Below are positions 26,266 through 34,912 of a stretch of DNA of 64,000 nucleotides, piece after piece. The notes beneath the pieces are model-generated. The model saw nothing but the letters and a program-made list of their open reading frames with translations. It did not search any database and was not told where the DNA came from. The first letter of the stretch is position 1. Each line of letters starts with the position of its first letter. Source of the DNA: Lachnospiraceae bacterium (lineage in GTDB: Bacteria; Bacillota; Clostridia; Lachnospirales; Lachnospiraceae); contig CAJTEM010000014.1 of NCBI GenBank assembly GCA_910575255.1, forward strand, positions 1 to 64,000. The letters are read 5' to 3'. The translations under genes and the position numbers were made by a program.

Positions 26266-27330
26266 CTACTCTTGTAAAAACAACAGCTTCCCCTCAGAAA
26301 ACTGCAGATAATCCGGCAGCCCTCTTTCGGAAAGCTCTTGCCACTTATCTTTTTGTACGAACCAGCAAAGGGATTCCCCTCCCCTGCGCCCTTCTTCTGT
26401 TTCTGGTTTAAGATAATACTTCCACTCAAAAGGAAGCTCTGCCCTGCTTTCCACTTGCACCCGGATACAATTCTTCTGCCGCTTCCCCCATATCGGGACA
26501 AATTCATGGGCCCGGAAACCGACGGCCGACGTATCCCCGGGAATTTCCCTTACCGTATGCAGCGTAATGCCAAAATCCAATGCCCGCATTGAATGCGGGT
26601 TCAGAATTTCCACCCTTGATATATTCTTACAGCCAGTCAGCCTGGCTGCGGCAATTTTCCGGGGATTTTCAAAGATATCTTTGCTTTTTCCAAAAACAGC
26701 GGCTTTTCCGTCTTCCATAATAAGCAAATCTTCACTGAAGCGGTAGATTTCATCCCGGTTATGGGAAACCAAAATAGCAGTTCCCTGATAATCGTCCAGC
26801 ATCGTAAGAAGCTCCTGCTCCAGCCTGTCGCGGAGGAACCCGTCAAAAGCCGTGTAAGGCTCGTCCAGAAGAATCATCTCCGGCTCATAGGCCATAATCC
26901 TTGCAAGCGCAGTCCTCTGCTGCTGCCCTCCGGAAAGCTCCCCGGGAAGCCGTTTTTCCAGCCCGGCAAGGCGGAATCGTTCTGTCATTTCCCGAACCCG
27001 CCTTTTCCTTTCCGCCTTGTTTCCCTTTATGCCTGCAGCGATATTCTCTTCCACGGTCATGGCGGGAAAGAGTGCATAATTCTGGAAAAGATAGCCGACA
27101 TTTCTCTTTTGGGGCTTTATATTAATCCTGCTTTCTGAATCAAAAAGTATACGCGGACCCAGTTGGATTCTTCCTTCCCCAGGAGTCTCGATCCCGGCAA
27201 TTATCTTCAAGGTCATGCTCTTCCCGCAGCCGGAAGCCCCCAGGATCCCGATGCGTTTTGCGCTGCTTTTCACCTGCAGTTCTATAGAAAATCCTTCCCA
27301 TTTCCTTTTTATTTCTATATATACTGCCAT
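26266..27330 (-). CDS. modC: Molybdate ABC transporter ATP-binding protein
   Basis: A 354-residue ABC ATPase. Walker A GASGCGKSM is near residue 33, Q-loop in LFQNYALFPAMT, signature LSGGQQQRTALAR, Walker B MILLDEP and H-loop VSHNRDEIYRF. The C-terminal 130 residues are a TOBE-like region that binds oxyanion in ModC. Last gene of modABC (three bases after modB), following the cofactor genes, so uptake and use of molybdate are co-expressed. Confidence 0.92.
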   Translation of the reverse strand: MAVYIEIKRKWEGFSIELQVKSSAKRIGILGASGCGKSMTLKIIAGIETPGEGRIQLGPRILFDSESRINIKPQKRNVGYLFQNYALFPAMTVEENIAAGIKGNKAERKRRVREMTERFRLAGLEKRLPGELSGGQQQRTALARIMAYEPEMILLDEPYTAFDGFLRDRLEQELLTMLDDYQGTAILVSHNRDEIYRFSEDLLIMEDGKAAVFGKSKDIFENPRKIAAARLTGCKNISRVEILNPHSMRALDFGITLHTVREIPGDTSAVGFRAHEFVPIWGKRQKNCIRVQVESRAELPFEWKYYLKPETEEGRRGGESLCWFVQKDKWQELSERGLPDYLQFSEGKLLFLQE

Positions 27331-27333
27331 CCT

Positions 27334-28032
27334 TTACTCCCGCCATTTCCTAATATTTTTCCTTCTTTTCCCTGCGGCCAGATTCATAAAAAAAACAGCC
27401 ATAAAAGCAATAAAAAGGACAATTGCCACCCACACGCCTGCTGTCTGGTAATCTCCGTCCTGAATCACCATGGCGATTTTCTGGGATATGGTTCCCGTCT
27501 TTCCCGGAATATTTCCTGCCAGCATGGAGGTCGCGCCGTATTCCCCCAGTGCCCGTGCAAAGGTCAGGATAGTCCCGGAAACAATGCCCGGCCCCGCTTC
27601 CGGAAGCACAACCTTTCGGAAAATCTGGAATTCCGACATGCCCAGGGTTCTTCCCGCGTAGATCAGGTTTCCATCTACCTGCTCAAATGCCGCGCGGGCA
27701 TTTCTGTACATCAGGGGAAAGGCAATGACACTCGCCGCAATGACGCATCCAAGCCAGGTCTGCACCACTTTGATATTAAAATTCTGGAACAGAAATATTC
27801 CCAGGGGCCTTCTTCTGCTAAATAACAGCAGCAGGAAAAATCCTGCCGCCGTCGGCGGAAGCACCAGCGGCATCGTCAGAATCCCGTCTGCAAGCGCTTT
27901 CTTTGCCGGCGGCAATTTCATCACTTTCTCTGCTGTAAATATGCCGGCAAAAAAACAGATTATTGTCGCAGCAATCCCTGTTTTTAAAGAAATATATAAG
28001 GGGCTCCAATCCAAATTTTTCAAAACAGCCAT
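27334..28032 (-). CDS. modB: Molybdate ABC transporter permease
   Basis: A 232-residue inner-membrane protein with five to six TM segments and the EAA loop that docks on ModC (AGRTLGMSEFQIFRKVVLPEAGPGI). Length and motif fit ModB. It lies six bases after modA and three before modC. The N-terminus carries a TM helix right after MAVLKNLDWSPLYISL. Confidence 0.93.
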   Translation of the reverse strand: MAVLKNLDWSPLYISLKTGIAATIICFFAGIFTAEKVMKLPPAKKALADGILTMPLVLPPTAAGFFLLLLFSRRRPLGIFLFQNFNIKVVQTWLGCVIAASVIAFPLMYRNARAAFEQVDGNLIYAGRTLGMSEFQIFRKVVLPEAGPGIVSGTILTFARALGEYGATSMLAGNIPGKTGTISQKIAMVIQDGDYQTAGVWVAIVLFIAFMAVFFMNLAAGKRRKNIRKWRE

Positions 28033-28038
28033 GATTGT

Positions 28039-29040
28039 TTACTCCACATCCGTATTAAAATAATAGCTCTCAAACACTGTTTTTGCCTGATCGGACAGAA
28101 TAAAATCCAGGAATTCATCCGCCGCCCTGTCCTGGGCTTCGTCAGCCTCCTCGTTGGCCACCCGGGCAATCGGATAAATCACATTTCCTGTCAGCTCATA
28201 GCTTACGGTTTCCAAAATATCAAGCTCATCCTCATAGCCATAAATATCCGAATAATAAGTGGTTCCGACTTCGCAGGAACCCTCCACAACCGCGGACAAT
28301 ACCTTGCTTACATTATCCTGCTCGCTGATTTCCACACCGCCGAGTGCATCGGATACCTGCCGCGTCGTAATTGCCGACACGTCTTCGGATTCCTCTAAAA
28401 TACCGCACCGCACTAACGCCTGTCTCGTATACTTCCCCACCGGGACACTTCCTCCTGCCAGCGCAATACTCTCTGCATCTTTGAAAGAATCAAGTCCCTT
28501 TACCTTTGTGCCGCTGTCCTTTCGCGTTACCACAACCAACTGGTTATTGACTACGTTGGCCCGGGTGCCCCCTTTCATAAGGCCGTCTGCTTCCAGCTGA
28601 TCCATTTGCTTTTGCGCCGCTGAAAAGAAAATATCACATTCGTATCCCTCTTCAATCTGGATGAGAAGCGTACCGGAGCTGTCCGCATTATAGGTAATCT
28701 TTACCTCCGGGTGCTCTTCCTGATACATCTTCCCCAGTTCTGTCATGACCGTATTAAGGCTTGCCGCAATAAAAACCTGAATCTCTGTTTCTTTCCCGTT
28801 GTTGTCAGCTTCCTTTTCCTTATCCGGATGATTCCCGTCTGTTTTGACTCCTTCCCGATTGTTCCCTGTTGCAGCTTCCCCCTCCGGATTGCTTCCGCCT
28901 GTCTCCGTCCTTTCCAGGTTGCCTTCAGCCGCTGCCCCTCCCGCTGCTTCCGTTTCCCTGCTTCCTCTATTTCCCGTGCAGCCGGCAGAGACAAGCGCCA
29001 TTCCCATTACGGACAACATGACCAATATCCTTTTTTTCAT
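28039..29040 (-). CDS. modA: Molybdate-binding lipoprotein
   Basis: A 333-residue periplasmic-type binding lipoprotein. The signal peptide ends VSAGC (lipidated Cys). A Gly/Glu/Asn-rich linker of about 70 residues separates it from the binding domain, which reads IQVFIAASLNTVMTELGKMY and YNADSSGTLLIQIEEGYECDIFFSA. These are the usual Ser-containing oxyanion-binding loops of ModA. It captures molybdate or tungstate at the cell surface. First of modABC, 20 bases after the MOSC-MogA gene. Confidence 0.92.
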   Translation of the reverse strand: MKKRILVMLSVMGMALVSAGCTGNRGSRETEAAGGAAAEGNLERTETGGSNPEGEAATGNNREGVKTDGNHPDKEKEADNNGKETEIQVFIAASLNTVMTELGKMYQEEHPEVKITYNADSSGTLLIQIEEGYECDIFFSAAQKQMDQLEADGLMKGGTRANVVNNQLVVVTRKDSGTKVKGLDSFKDAESIALAGGSVPVGKYTRQALVRCGILEESEDVSAITTRQVSDALGGVEISEQDNVSKVLSAVVEGSCEVGTTYYSDIYGYEDELDILETVSYELTGNVIYPIARVANEEADEAQDRAADEFLDFILSDQAKTVFESYYFNTDVE

Positions 29041-29059
29041 TTTATTTTACGCCCCTTCT

Positions 29060-30052
29060 TTATTTCCCTCCACACTCTCCTTCCGTCCCTCTCAGGATTC
29101 CAAGGCCATGCCCTAATGATGGCAGGATATATTCCAGACTCTCCCTGACCGCCTTGGGACTTCCCGGAAGATTTACAATCAGCGTCTTTTTTCGTATTCC
29201 CGATACTGCCCGGCTCAACATGGCTCTGTCTGTAATTGACAGAGAATGTATCCGGATTGCCTCTGCGATTCCCATAGCCATCCTGTCACAGACAGTTTTT
29301 GTGGCCTCCGGCGTTACGTCACGCTCGGAAAAACCTGTGCCGCCCGTGGTAAAAATGACATTTACCTGACGTTGATCCGATAAACGCATCAGTTCCTTTT
29401 TCAGCTTTTCCTCCCCGTCCGGGAGCAGAAGGCTCTCGGTAATCTCATATCCTGCCTCTGTAAGAATGGAACAGGCTGCCGGGCCGCTCTTATCCTCCCG
29501 TTCTCCTTTAAAGCCCTTATCGCTGAGTGTGATTACTGCAGCGGTAAACGGCTTCCTGGCATCAAAAGCAAGCCTTCGTATCTCATCCCCGGGACGGATT
29601 ACCCCGCCTTTTACTACCTTGGCAAATACACCTTCCCGGGGCATGATACAGTCTCCCACCGCCTTATATATGGCACAGTGGTTGTGGCATTCCTTTCCGA
29701 TCTGGGTAAGCTCTAAGATTGCCTCCCCGATTGCGAACCGGGTTCCCACCGGAATTTTCCTGAGGTCAAAACCTTCCACGACCAGATTTTCCCCAAATAT
29801 CCCGAAATCCACCTCTGCCCCTCTTGTCTTGAATTCTTCGATTTTTTCCTGTGCAAGAAGGCTTATCTGACGGTGCCAGGTTCCTGCGTGGGCGTCTCCC
29901 TCGATTCCCTGGTTCTCCAGAAGTATTGCATAGGGAACCTCTGTTTTCCGGGTGCCCTTTTTTTGGCTTACACAGATTGCCATGATTTTTCCCGTCTTCG
30001 TTTCCTCATTCTTTTCCCTGTCCCTATCCATTTTCACTTCCATTTCCTTCAT
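29060..30052 (-). CDS. MOSC domain fused to MogA/MoaB molybdopterin adenylyltransferase
   Basis: A 330-residue two-domain protein. Residues about 20-165 are a MOSC domain (GIEGDAHAGTWHRQISLLA, then conserved ECHNHCAIY with Cys), a sulfur/cofactor carrier domain. Residues about 168-325 are MogA/MoaB (AAVITLSDKG, FTTGGTGFSERDVTPEAT, LPGSPKA), which adenylates molybdopterin before Mo insertion. The two activities are normally on separate proteins. It overlaps moaA by four bases (ATGA) and precedes modA by 20. Confidence 0.9.
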   Translation of the reverse strand: MKEMEVKMDRDREKNEETKTGKIMAICVSQKKGTRKTEVPYAILLENQGIEGDAHAGTWHRQISLLAQEKIEEFKTRGAEVDFGIFGENLVVEGFDLRKIPVGTRFAIGEAILELTQIGKECHNHCAIYKAVGDCIMPREGVFAKVVKGGVIRPGDEIRRLAFDARKPFTAAVITLSDKGFKGEREDKSGPAACSILTEAGYEITESLLLPDGEEKLKKELMRLSDQRQVNVIFTTGGTGFSERDVTPEATKTVCDRMAMGIAEAIRIHSLSITDRAMLSRAVSGIRKKTLIVNLPGSPKAVRESLEYILPSLGHGLGILRGTEGECGGK

Positions 30053-31038
30053 CCTCCGATCTGTACCATCTGCCTTCCTTCCGTAATTTGTTCCTCTGTT
30101 GCAAAACAGTGTCTTTCCGGCTTCCGGCTGATTGCCTCCCTGACGGCGTTTTTCAGTTCTTCTCTCTTTTCCTCGCCATTCGCATATACCGGGTTACGAA
30201 CGATCTCCTTAATATCCACAGAACTCCCATAACAGAGACAAGGCTTTAATTCTCCCTTTGCCGTCAGGCGGATACGGTTGCAGCTTCCGCAGAACTGCCC
30301 ATGCACCGCACTGATAAAGCCGATACTTCCTGAAAACCCGGGAATCCGGTAATACACTGCCGGCCCGTTCCCATGAAACGTCTCATCTGGCTTTATCCCA
30401 GGGTATTTTTCCTTCAAATTCAGAAGCACTTCCTCCCCGGAAACTCCTTGATATTTTTTCCCGAGACCTATGGGCATCATCTCAATGAAACGGACATCTG
30501 CCGGCACGTCTTTTGCAAGCTCTGCGAGAGACATCCATTCCCGGTCATGGATTCCTCTTTGGAGCACACTGTTTATCTTTACCTTCAATCTCTTTTTCAG
30601 CGCGTAACCGATACCGGCTTTTACTGCAGGAAGCACATCAAAGCCGGTAATCTGCTGATATAGCTTCTCGTTTAACGTATCCAGGCTGATATTTACCGCG
30701 TCAAGGCCGTTTTCCAAAAGCTTGTCCAGATATCGTTCAAGAAAGAAACCATTTGTGGTAAGGGTAACTTGCCGGACACCGGGAATTTTTTTAATCATCC
30801 CCACCAGTTCCGGACAGCCGGGGCGGACCAGCGGCTCGCCACCGGTAATCTTAAAATCCCGGACTCCTAACTCTGCGGCGGCCTGACAGACCAGGACAAT
30901 CTCCTCAAAAGCCAGAATTTCCTCCGCCGGCGCCAGCTCAATCCCCTTTTGGGGCATGCAGTAATGGCATCTCAAATTGCACCGGTCTGTAATGGAAATG
31001 CGCATATAGCTGATTTCCCTCCCAAAACTATCCCTCAT
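30049..31038 (-). CDS. moaA: GTP 3',8-cyclase, radical SAM
   Basis: About 329 residues from ATG 31038 (MRDSFGREISYMRISITDRC), with a GAGG-rich site; the longer frame to 31116 overlaps mobB without support. The N-terminal cluster motif CNLRCHYC binds the SAM 4Fe-4S, and the C-terminal CGSCNRIRLTAKGELKPCLC binds the second cluster with GTP. The conserved C-terminal GG needed by MoaA ends the protein (QIGG). It makes the cyclic pterin intermediate with MoaC, the first step of molybdenum cofactor synthesis. Overlaps mobB by 11 bases. Confidence 0.95.
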   Translation of the reverse strand: MRDSFGREISYMRISITDRCNLRCHYCMPQKGIELAPAEEILAFEEIVLVCQAAAELGVRDFKITGGEPLVRPGCPELVGMIKKIPGVRQVTLTTNGFFLERYLDKLLENGLDAVNISLDTLNEKLYQQITGFDVLPAVKAGIGYALKKRLKVKINSVLQRGIHDREWMSLAELAKDVPADVRFIEMMPIGLGKKYQGVSGEEVLLNLKEKYPGIKPDETFHGNGPAVYYRIPGFSGSIGFISAVHGQFCGSCNRIRLTAKGELKPCLCYGSSVDIKEIVRNPVYANGEEKREELKNAVREAISRKPERHCFATEEQITEGRQMVQIGG

Positions 31039-31561
31039 TCCTCTTCCCTCCCGGGCGTGTTTCCCAAACATCCTTTTGCTGCAATATCCTGTCCGCGATC
31101 CGACCGGTCTCTTCAAATCCGGCTGTATCCTCCTGATAGTCTTCCGGATTCCTGTCTGTCACAATCAAAAATCTCCCTTCCGGATTGGAGACAGGCTGAA
31201 CGGAAATCCCTTCCCGGATCACCTCTATCTTCGGAAAGCTTTTCTCCTTCATTCCCTCAATGAAAATAACATCTGCCTCCGGAAATATCCGGATTAATGA
31301 TTGTTCCCGCTCCCCGGTCCCTGTCTTGTGTACAAAGATCCGGGAATCGGAAAAAACCGCTGTCCCATATGCTCCGGCCTTCTTTAGCCGGTCACTATCC
31401 GTCCCCGGGATATCGCAGGAAAAATCGTGACCGTCATGTTTGATCACGGCAACCTTCTTCCCCCGCGCCACAAGTTCTTCTACCAGCCCTGCAAGCAAAG
31501 TCGTTTTCCCGGAATTTTTCACGCCGCAGACCGCTACAATTTTCTGCCCTGCTTTTTGCAC
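31028..31561 (-). CDS. mobB: Molybdopterin-guanine dinucleotide biosynthesis protein B
   Basis: About 177 residues from a GTG at 31561, chosen because AGGAGG precedes it; an upstream TTG frame to 31597 would overlap moeA. P-loop GVKNSGKTTL binds GTP, followed by KHDGHDF and DVIFIEGMKEKSFPKIEV. MobB assists MobA in attaching GMP to the cofactor. Between moeA and moaA in one operon. Confidence 0.93.
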   Translation of the reverse strand: MQKAGQKIVAVCGVKNSGKTTLLAGLVEELVARGKKVAVIKHDGHDFSCDIPGTDSDRLKKAGAYGTAVFSDSRIFVHKTGTGEREQSLIRIFPEADVIFIEGMKEKSFPKIEVIREGISVQPVSNPEGRFLIVTDRNPEDYQEDTAGFEETGRIADRILQQKDVWETRPGGKRNEG

Positions 31562-31583
31562 GAGTTTTCCTCCTGTCTGCCTT

Positions 31584-32789
31584 CTATAATAAAACAATCC
31601 ATACCCTGTCTCCCTTTTTTAATGCCGCCGTCCCTGCCGGAATCTCAATCAGGCAGTTGCAGCCGCACATGGAACTTAAAATTCCCGAGGCGTTTGAGCC
31701 TTCCGGAATCCTTACCTTCCCCTCCTCGTAAAACGCACGGACATACCGGGTCACGCCGCTCCGTTTTGGGAACTCACTCTCTGACACGGCGCTCAGCCTT
31801 AAAAGCTCCGGCGCCTTTCTCCCCGCCATCTTTGCCAGGACGGGCCTTACCAAAAGTTCAAGATTGACAGCCGCGCCAAAAGGATTCCCTGACAGGCAGA
31901 TCAGTAGTTTCCCTCCATATTGTGCACACAAGGTCGGCATACCCGGCTTGATGGCAATTTTCCAGAAAATCCGTTCGCAATCCAGGAGTTTTAATACCTC
32001 ATGCATAATGTCCTTTTTTCCGACCGATACCCCGCCGGTTGTGACAATGATATCTGCCTTTTCTCCGGCTTCTCTAATCCACGCCGCAGCTTCCTCTGGC
32101 TTGTCTCCTGTCCGCCCTTTCCGGATTACCTCTGCCCCAAGAGCAGTCAGCCTGGTCGCCATTGTATACAGATTAGCATCATAGATTTTTCCTGGTTTCC
32201 GTTCCTCACCCGGAAGGACAAGTTCATCTCCCGTCGTAAGCACCGCTGCCCGTACCCTGCGAAAAACCCGCACCTTTTCCCGGCCAAGGCTTGCCAGTGT
32301 CCCCAGTTCTATTGCCCCGAGCTTTGTCCCCTTTTCCAATACTTGTGTCCCTGCCCGGTAATCCTCTCCGGCAAAACAATAATTTTCGTAGGCTCCGACT
32401 TCCCGGTAAACCTCCACTTTCTCCTCGCCATAATCTGTATCCTCCTGCCTGACGATACAATCCGCCCCTTCCGGGACAGGAGCGCCTGTCATAATCCTTA
32501 TGGCCGTTCCTTTCTCCACCCGCATGCCGCTTACCTGACCGGCATCCACCTCATCAATCACTGAAAGCCTGGCCGGGCGTTCCTTCGACGCTCCCGCTAT
32601 ATCCCCGCTTCTTACCGCATATCCGTCCAAAGGCGAACGCGCAAACGGCGGCTGATCCTGCCCGGCGAAAATATCTTCCGCCAGGGTCCTGCCGCCTCCC
32701 TCCCAAAGCGGGATTTCTTCCGTATCTCTGACTGTCTCTGTCTTCGCAAGAAGCAGTTCTTGTGCCTGCTTTAATGTCAGCTCACCCAT
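31584..32789 (-). CDS. moeA: Molybdopterin molybdenumtransferase
   Basis: A 401-residue MoeA with the four-domain layout: N-terminal PFARSPLDGYAVRSGD, domain III VLTTGDELVLPGE and IIVTTGGVSVGKKD with catalytic Asp/Gly loop, and a C-terminal domain with LSGNPFGAAVN. It inserts molybdate into adenylated molybdopterin. It starts inside the last codons of mobA (8-base overlap). Confidence 0.95.
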   Translation of the reverse strand: MGELTLKQAQELLLAKTETVRDTEEIPLWEGGGRTLAEDIFAGQDQPPFARSPLDGYAVRSGDIAGASKERPARLSVIDEVDAGQVSGMRVEKGTAIRIMTGAPVPEGADCIVRQEDTDYGEEKVEVYREVGAYENYCFAGEDYRAGTQVLEKGTKLGAIELGTLASLGREKVRVFRRVRAAVLTTGDELVLPGEERKPGKIYDANLYTMATRLTALGAEVIRKGRTGDKPEEAAAWIREAGEKADIIVTTGGVSVGKKDIMHEVLKLLDCERIFWKIAIKPGMPTLCAQYGGKLLICLSGNPFGAAVNLELLVRPVLAKMAGRKAPELLRLSAVSESEFPKRSGVTRYVRAFYEEGKVRIPEGSNASGILSSMCGCNCLIEIPAGTAALKKGDRVWIVLL

Positions 32790-33378
32790 CCCTTACCAAC
32801 CTTTCATATTCCTCTGTTGTATTGATATTTTGAAGCATTTCTTCAAATATTTTCTGCCCCGACAGATCTGCATAGAAAATATTCAGCCGTTTAAGCGCAT
32901 CTCGGATGCGGTAATTCCCTGCCCTGATCTGCTCCTCAAACAGCTTTGCCGTACCCGTCCGGTAAATGGCTGCCAAGGGGTGAAGCCTGCCGTCCAAAAC
33001 CGGCACCACGCCGTCATAAAGACCCCCCTTTTCTTCTGCATCGGAGATTTTTTGCTTCAGACAGCAAAATAACTCTGCTTTCAGAAACGGCATGTCACAG
33101 GCAGCCACCGCCAGCCACCCGCATTCACAGGCTTTAAGCCCTGCATGAATGCCGCCAATCGGTCCGCAGCCCGGGTAAAGGTCCGTGACAACCGGACAAA
33201 CACTGCTGTCCTTTCTTATCTCGCTCCCGTAAGATATTCTTACCCGGATCGTTTCCTTTTGCAGTTCTTTTATGATTCTTTGCGTGAATGTCTCCTTCTT
33301 ATAAGTAAGAATCCCCTTGTGGATGCCTCCCATCCTTGTACTCCTGCCACCTGCAAGAACCAACCCTTCCGCCTGCAT
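32782..33378 (-). CDS. mobA: Molybdenum cofactor guanylyltransferase
   Basis: About 198 residues from ATG 33378 with AGGAGG; the frame continues upstream to 33591 only because it runs through a GC-rich repeat and should not be used. LVLAGGRSTRMGG is the nucleotidyltransferase loop, and VAACDMPFL holds the Mg2+-binding Asp. It transfers GMP from GTP to Mo-molybdopterin, giving the bis-MGD cofactor needed by the nitrate reductase encoded upstream. First gene of the mobA-moeA-mobB-moaA-MOSC/mogA-modABC run. Confidence 0.93.
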   Translation of the reverse strand: MQAEGLVLAGGRSTRMGGIHKGILTYKKETFTQRIIKELQKETIRVRISYGSEIRKDSSVCPVVTDLYPGCGPIGGIHAGLKACECGWLAVAACDMPFLKAELFCCLKQKISDAEEKGGLYDGVVPVLDGRLHPLAAIYRTGTAKLFEEQIRAGNYRIRDALKRLNIFYADLSGQKIFEEMLQNINTTEEYERLVRDG

Positions 33379-33423
33379 GAAATCCTCCTGATAAAACGTA
33401 TATAAAATGGGCCCGTTTACAAT

Positions 33424-33640
33424 CGAGTAGGGAAGAGTCATCTTTCCTACTCGCCGCGCCGGGCGCCCGTCAGCTTTGGCTGACATCTTCCTTTGGGCGC
33501 CCGTGCGCAGAACAAAGAGTCCGGCAAGCCGGACTCTCGCGCCGGAGCGCGGCTGCGACAGCAGCCATCTTCCTTTGCGCGGAGTGCGCATCCAAAGCGG
33601 AGCGTTTTTGTATCATAGGACGCACTTTCCTATGATATAA
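33424..33640. repeat. GC-rich multi-hairpin repeat element
   Basis: About 215 bases with successive hairpins: GAGTAGG...CCTACTC, GGGCGCCC...GGGCGCCC enclosing GTCAGC-TTTG-GCTGAC, GAGTCCGG-CAA-CCGGACTC, GGCTGC-GACA-GCAGCC, and TATCATAGG...CCTATGATA. The string ATCTTCCTTTG occurs twice, each time after a hairpin. Base composition differs sharply from the flanking genes. The layout suggests a dispersed palindromic element between the nitrate-reductase and mobA transcription units. It creates the artificial N-terminus seen if mobA is extended. Confidence 0.6.
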
Positions 33641-33678
33641 AAAAGAGCAGGGAGACACAAAGTCCCCCTACTGCTTTT
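33639..33678 (-). terminator. Probable terminator of the nitrate-reductase operon
   Basis: AAAAGCAGTAGGGGGAC pairs imperfectly with GTCTCCCTGCTCTTTT on the minus strand, and a T6 run follows. The 33679-33961 stretch upstream contains no gene I can support. Confidence 0.55.
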
Positions 33679-33961
33679 GGAGTAACCCTTCAGAAACAAT
33701 ACGGCTGCTTCGTGTTCTTTTTTTCATCCGAATCCCCTGCCGCAAGCAACGAAGAATCCGGCTCCCGCGGCAGCCGCCAGGCGGGCATGCAAATATGCCC
33801 GTCTGCCCCACTGTCTGCGGGAATAAGGAAGGCCCATGCGTTTCCACATAAACCCTGGGGATAAAAATACAGGATTATCCCGGCTCAATATCCTATCCTT
33901 ATCCATTGGATATGACTTAGATACTTTCGCTCAAAGAACCAATATTCTGTTATTTTCTCTG

Positions 33962-34906
33962 TTACTTTCTTTCCACTTTAAGCGCCATCATCAGGAAATT
34001 CAGAAGCACAAACCCCACAATCATGGTCGTTAAGTAAACCTGAATGCCCCCCAGCTGGGATACCGCCGCCCCCAATGCTTCCTTCCCCGTCCCCGCAAGA
34101 TAACCACTCATCTTATTGGTAGCGACGATTCCGATACACATCGGGAATGTCATTCCCGCAAAACCGGGCGTAAAGGAAAAAGCAAAGAATTTCGGCAGCT
34201 TAATCACCACAAATACCAGGGAAGCCAATACACACACATACAGGATATATACCAATATCGGGTTTGGCGCCCCGGACAGGTTCAGATAGCTCACCAGACA
34301 CAGGCTGCAGGGTGCCAGAAGAACCGCCATCGTATGATACACCGGCGGCTTTACCTCCACAGTAACAAGCCTTCTGAGCATAAATGGCAAGATCACAAAA
34401 TAAACCGCAATCCCATAATACAACACACACATAAGAAGTGGACGGATTCCCATAGCGCCTCCTACCACACTGCTCACCATAATTCCGTTATAAGTCACGA
34501 ACCAACTGGGCACGAATGTGTGAATATCCCTCTTTGCTATCACATTTCTGTAGGTAAATACCAAAATATGCACGGCATGGATAAAAACCGCAACGATCAG
34601 CATTCCTTTTCCCAATGCCGGCACATAGTCAAAATAATAACTTCCCAGAAGCATAAGCACCATGGTAAATCCTGCATACAAACTACAGGGAACGACTGCC
34701 TCATATTCTTTTTTGCAGACCTTTGGGTATTTGACGAGCTTTACCACATATAATAAAAGAATTACGGTAGCCGTCCACATAGTCAGGTGCCTGATCCACG
34801 GATATCCCATGCCGGAATACACATTTCCAAGGGTCAACGCTCCCACAAATGTAGGAAGGACCGGTACAGGCATTCTCTCTAATCTCTCCATATTTTCACT
34901 CCTCAT
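33962..34906 (-). CDS. TDT-family transporter or anion channel
   Basis: A 314-residue membrane protein with about ten TM segments, opening LERMPVPVLPTFVGALTLGN, the start expected in the TehA/Mae1/SLAC1 fold. The family includes dicarboxylate and tellurite transporters and plant nitrate-permeable anion channels. It is the last gene of the nitrate-reductase operon (six bases after the FAD oxidoreductase). I infer nitrate or nitrite passage. A role in exporting another anion is equally open from sequence. Confidence 0.8.
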   Translation of the reverse strand: MRSENMERLERMPVPVLPTFVGALTLGNVYSGMGYPWIRHLTMWTATVILLLYVVKLVKYPKVCKKEYEAVVPCSLYAGFTMVLMLLGSYYFDYVPALGKGMLIVAVFIHAVHILVFTYRNVIAKRDIHTFVPSWFVTYNGIMVSSVVGGAMGIRPLLMCVLYYGIAVYFVILPFMLRRLVTVEVKPPVYHTMAVLLAPCSLCLVSYLNLSGAPNPILVYILYVCVLASLVFVVIKLPKFFAFSFTPGFAGMTFPMCIGIVATNKMSGYLAGTGKEALGAAVSQLGGIQVYLTTMIVGFVLLNFLMMALKVERK

Positions 34907-34912
34907 CCTTCG

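Noticed and set aside
33379-33591. N-terminal extension of MobA
   Set aside because: It runs through the GC-rich hairpin element; ATG 33378 has AGGAGG and begins at the family start.
33724-33906. A 60-codon minus-strand frame
   Set aside because: No ribosome site, no recognisable family, biased composition; probably spurious.
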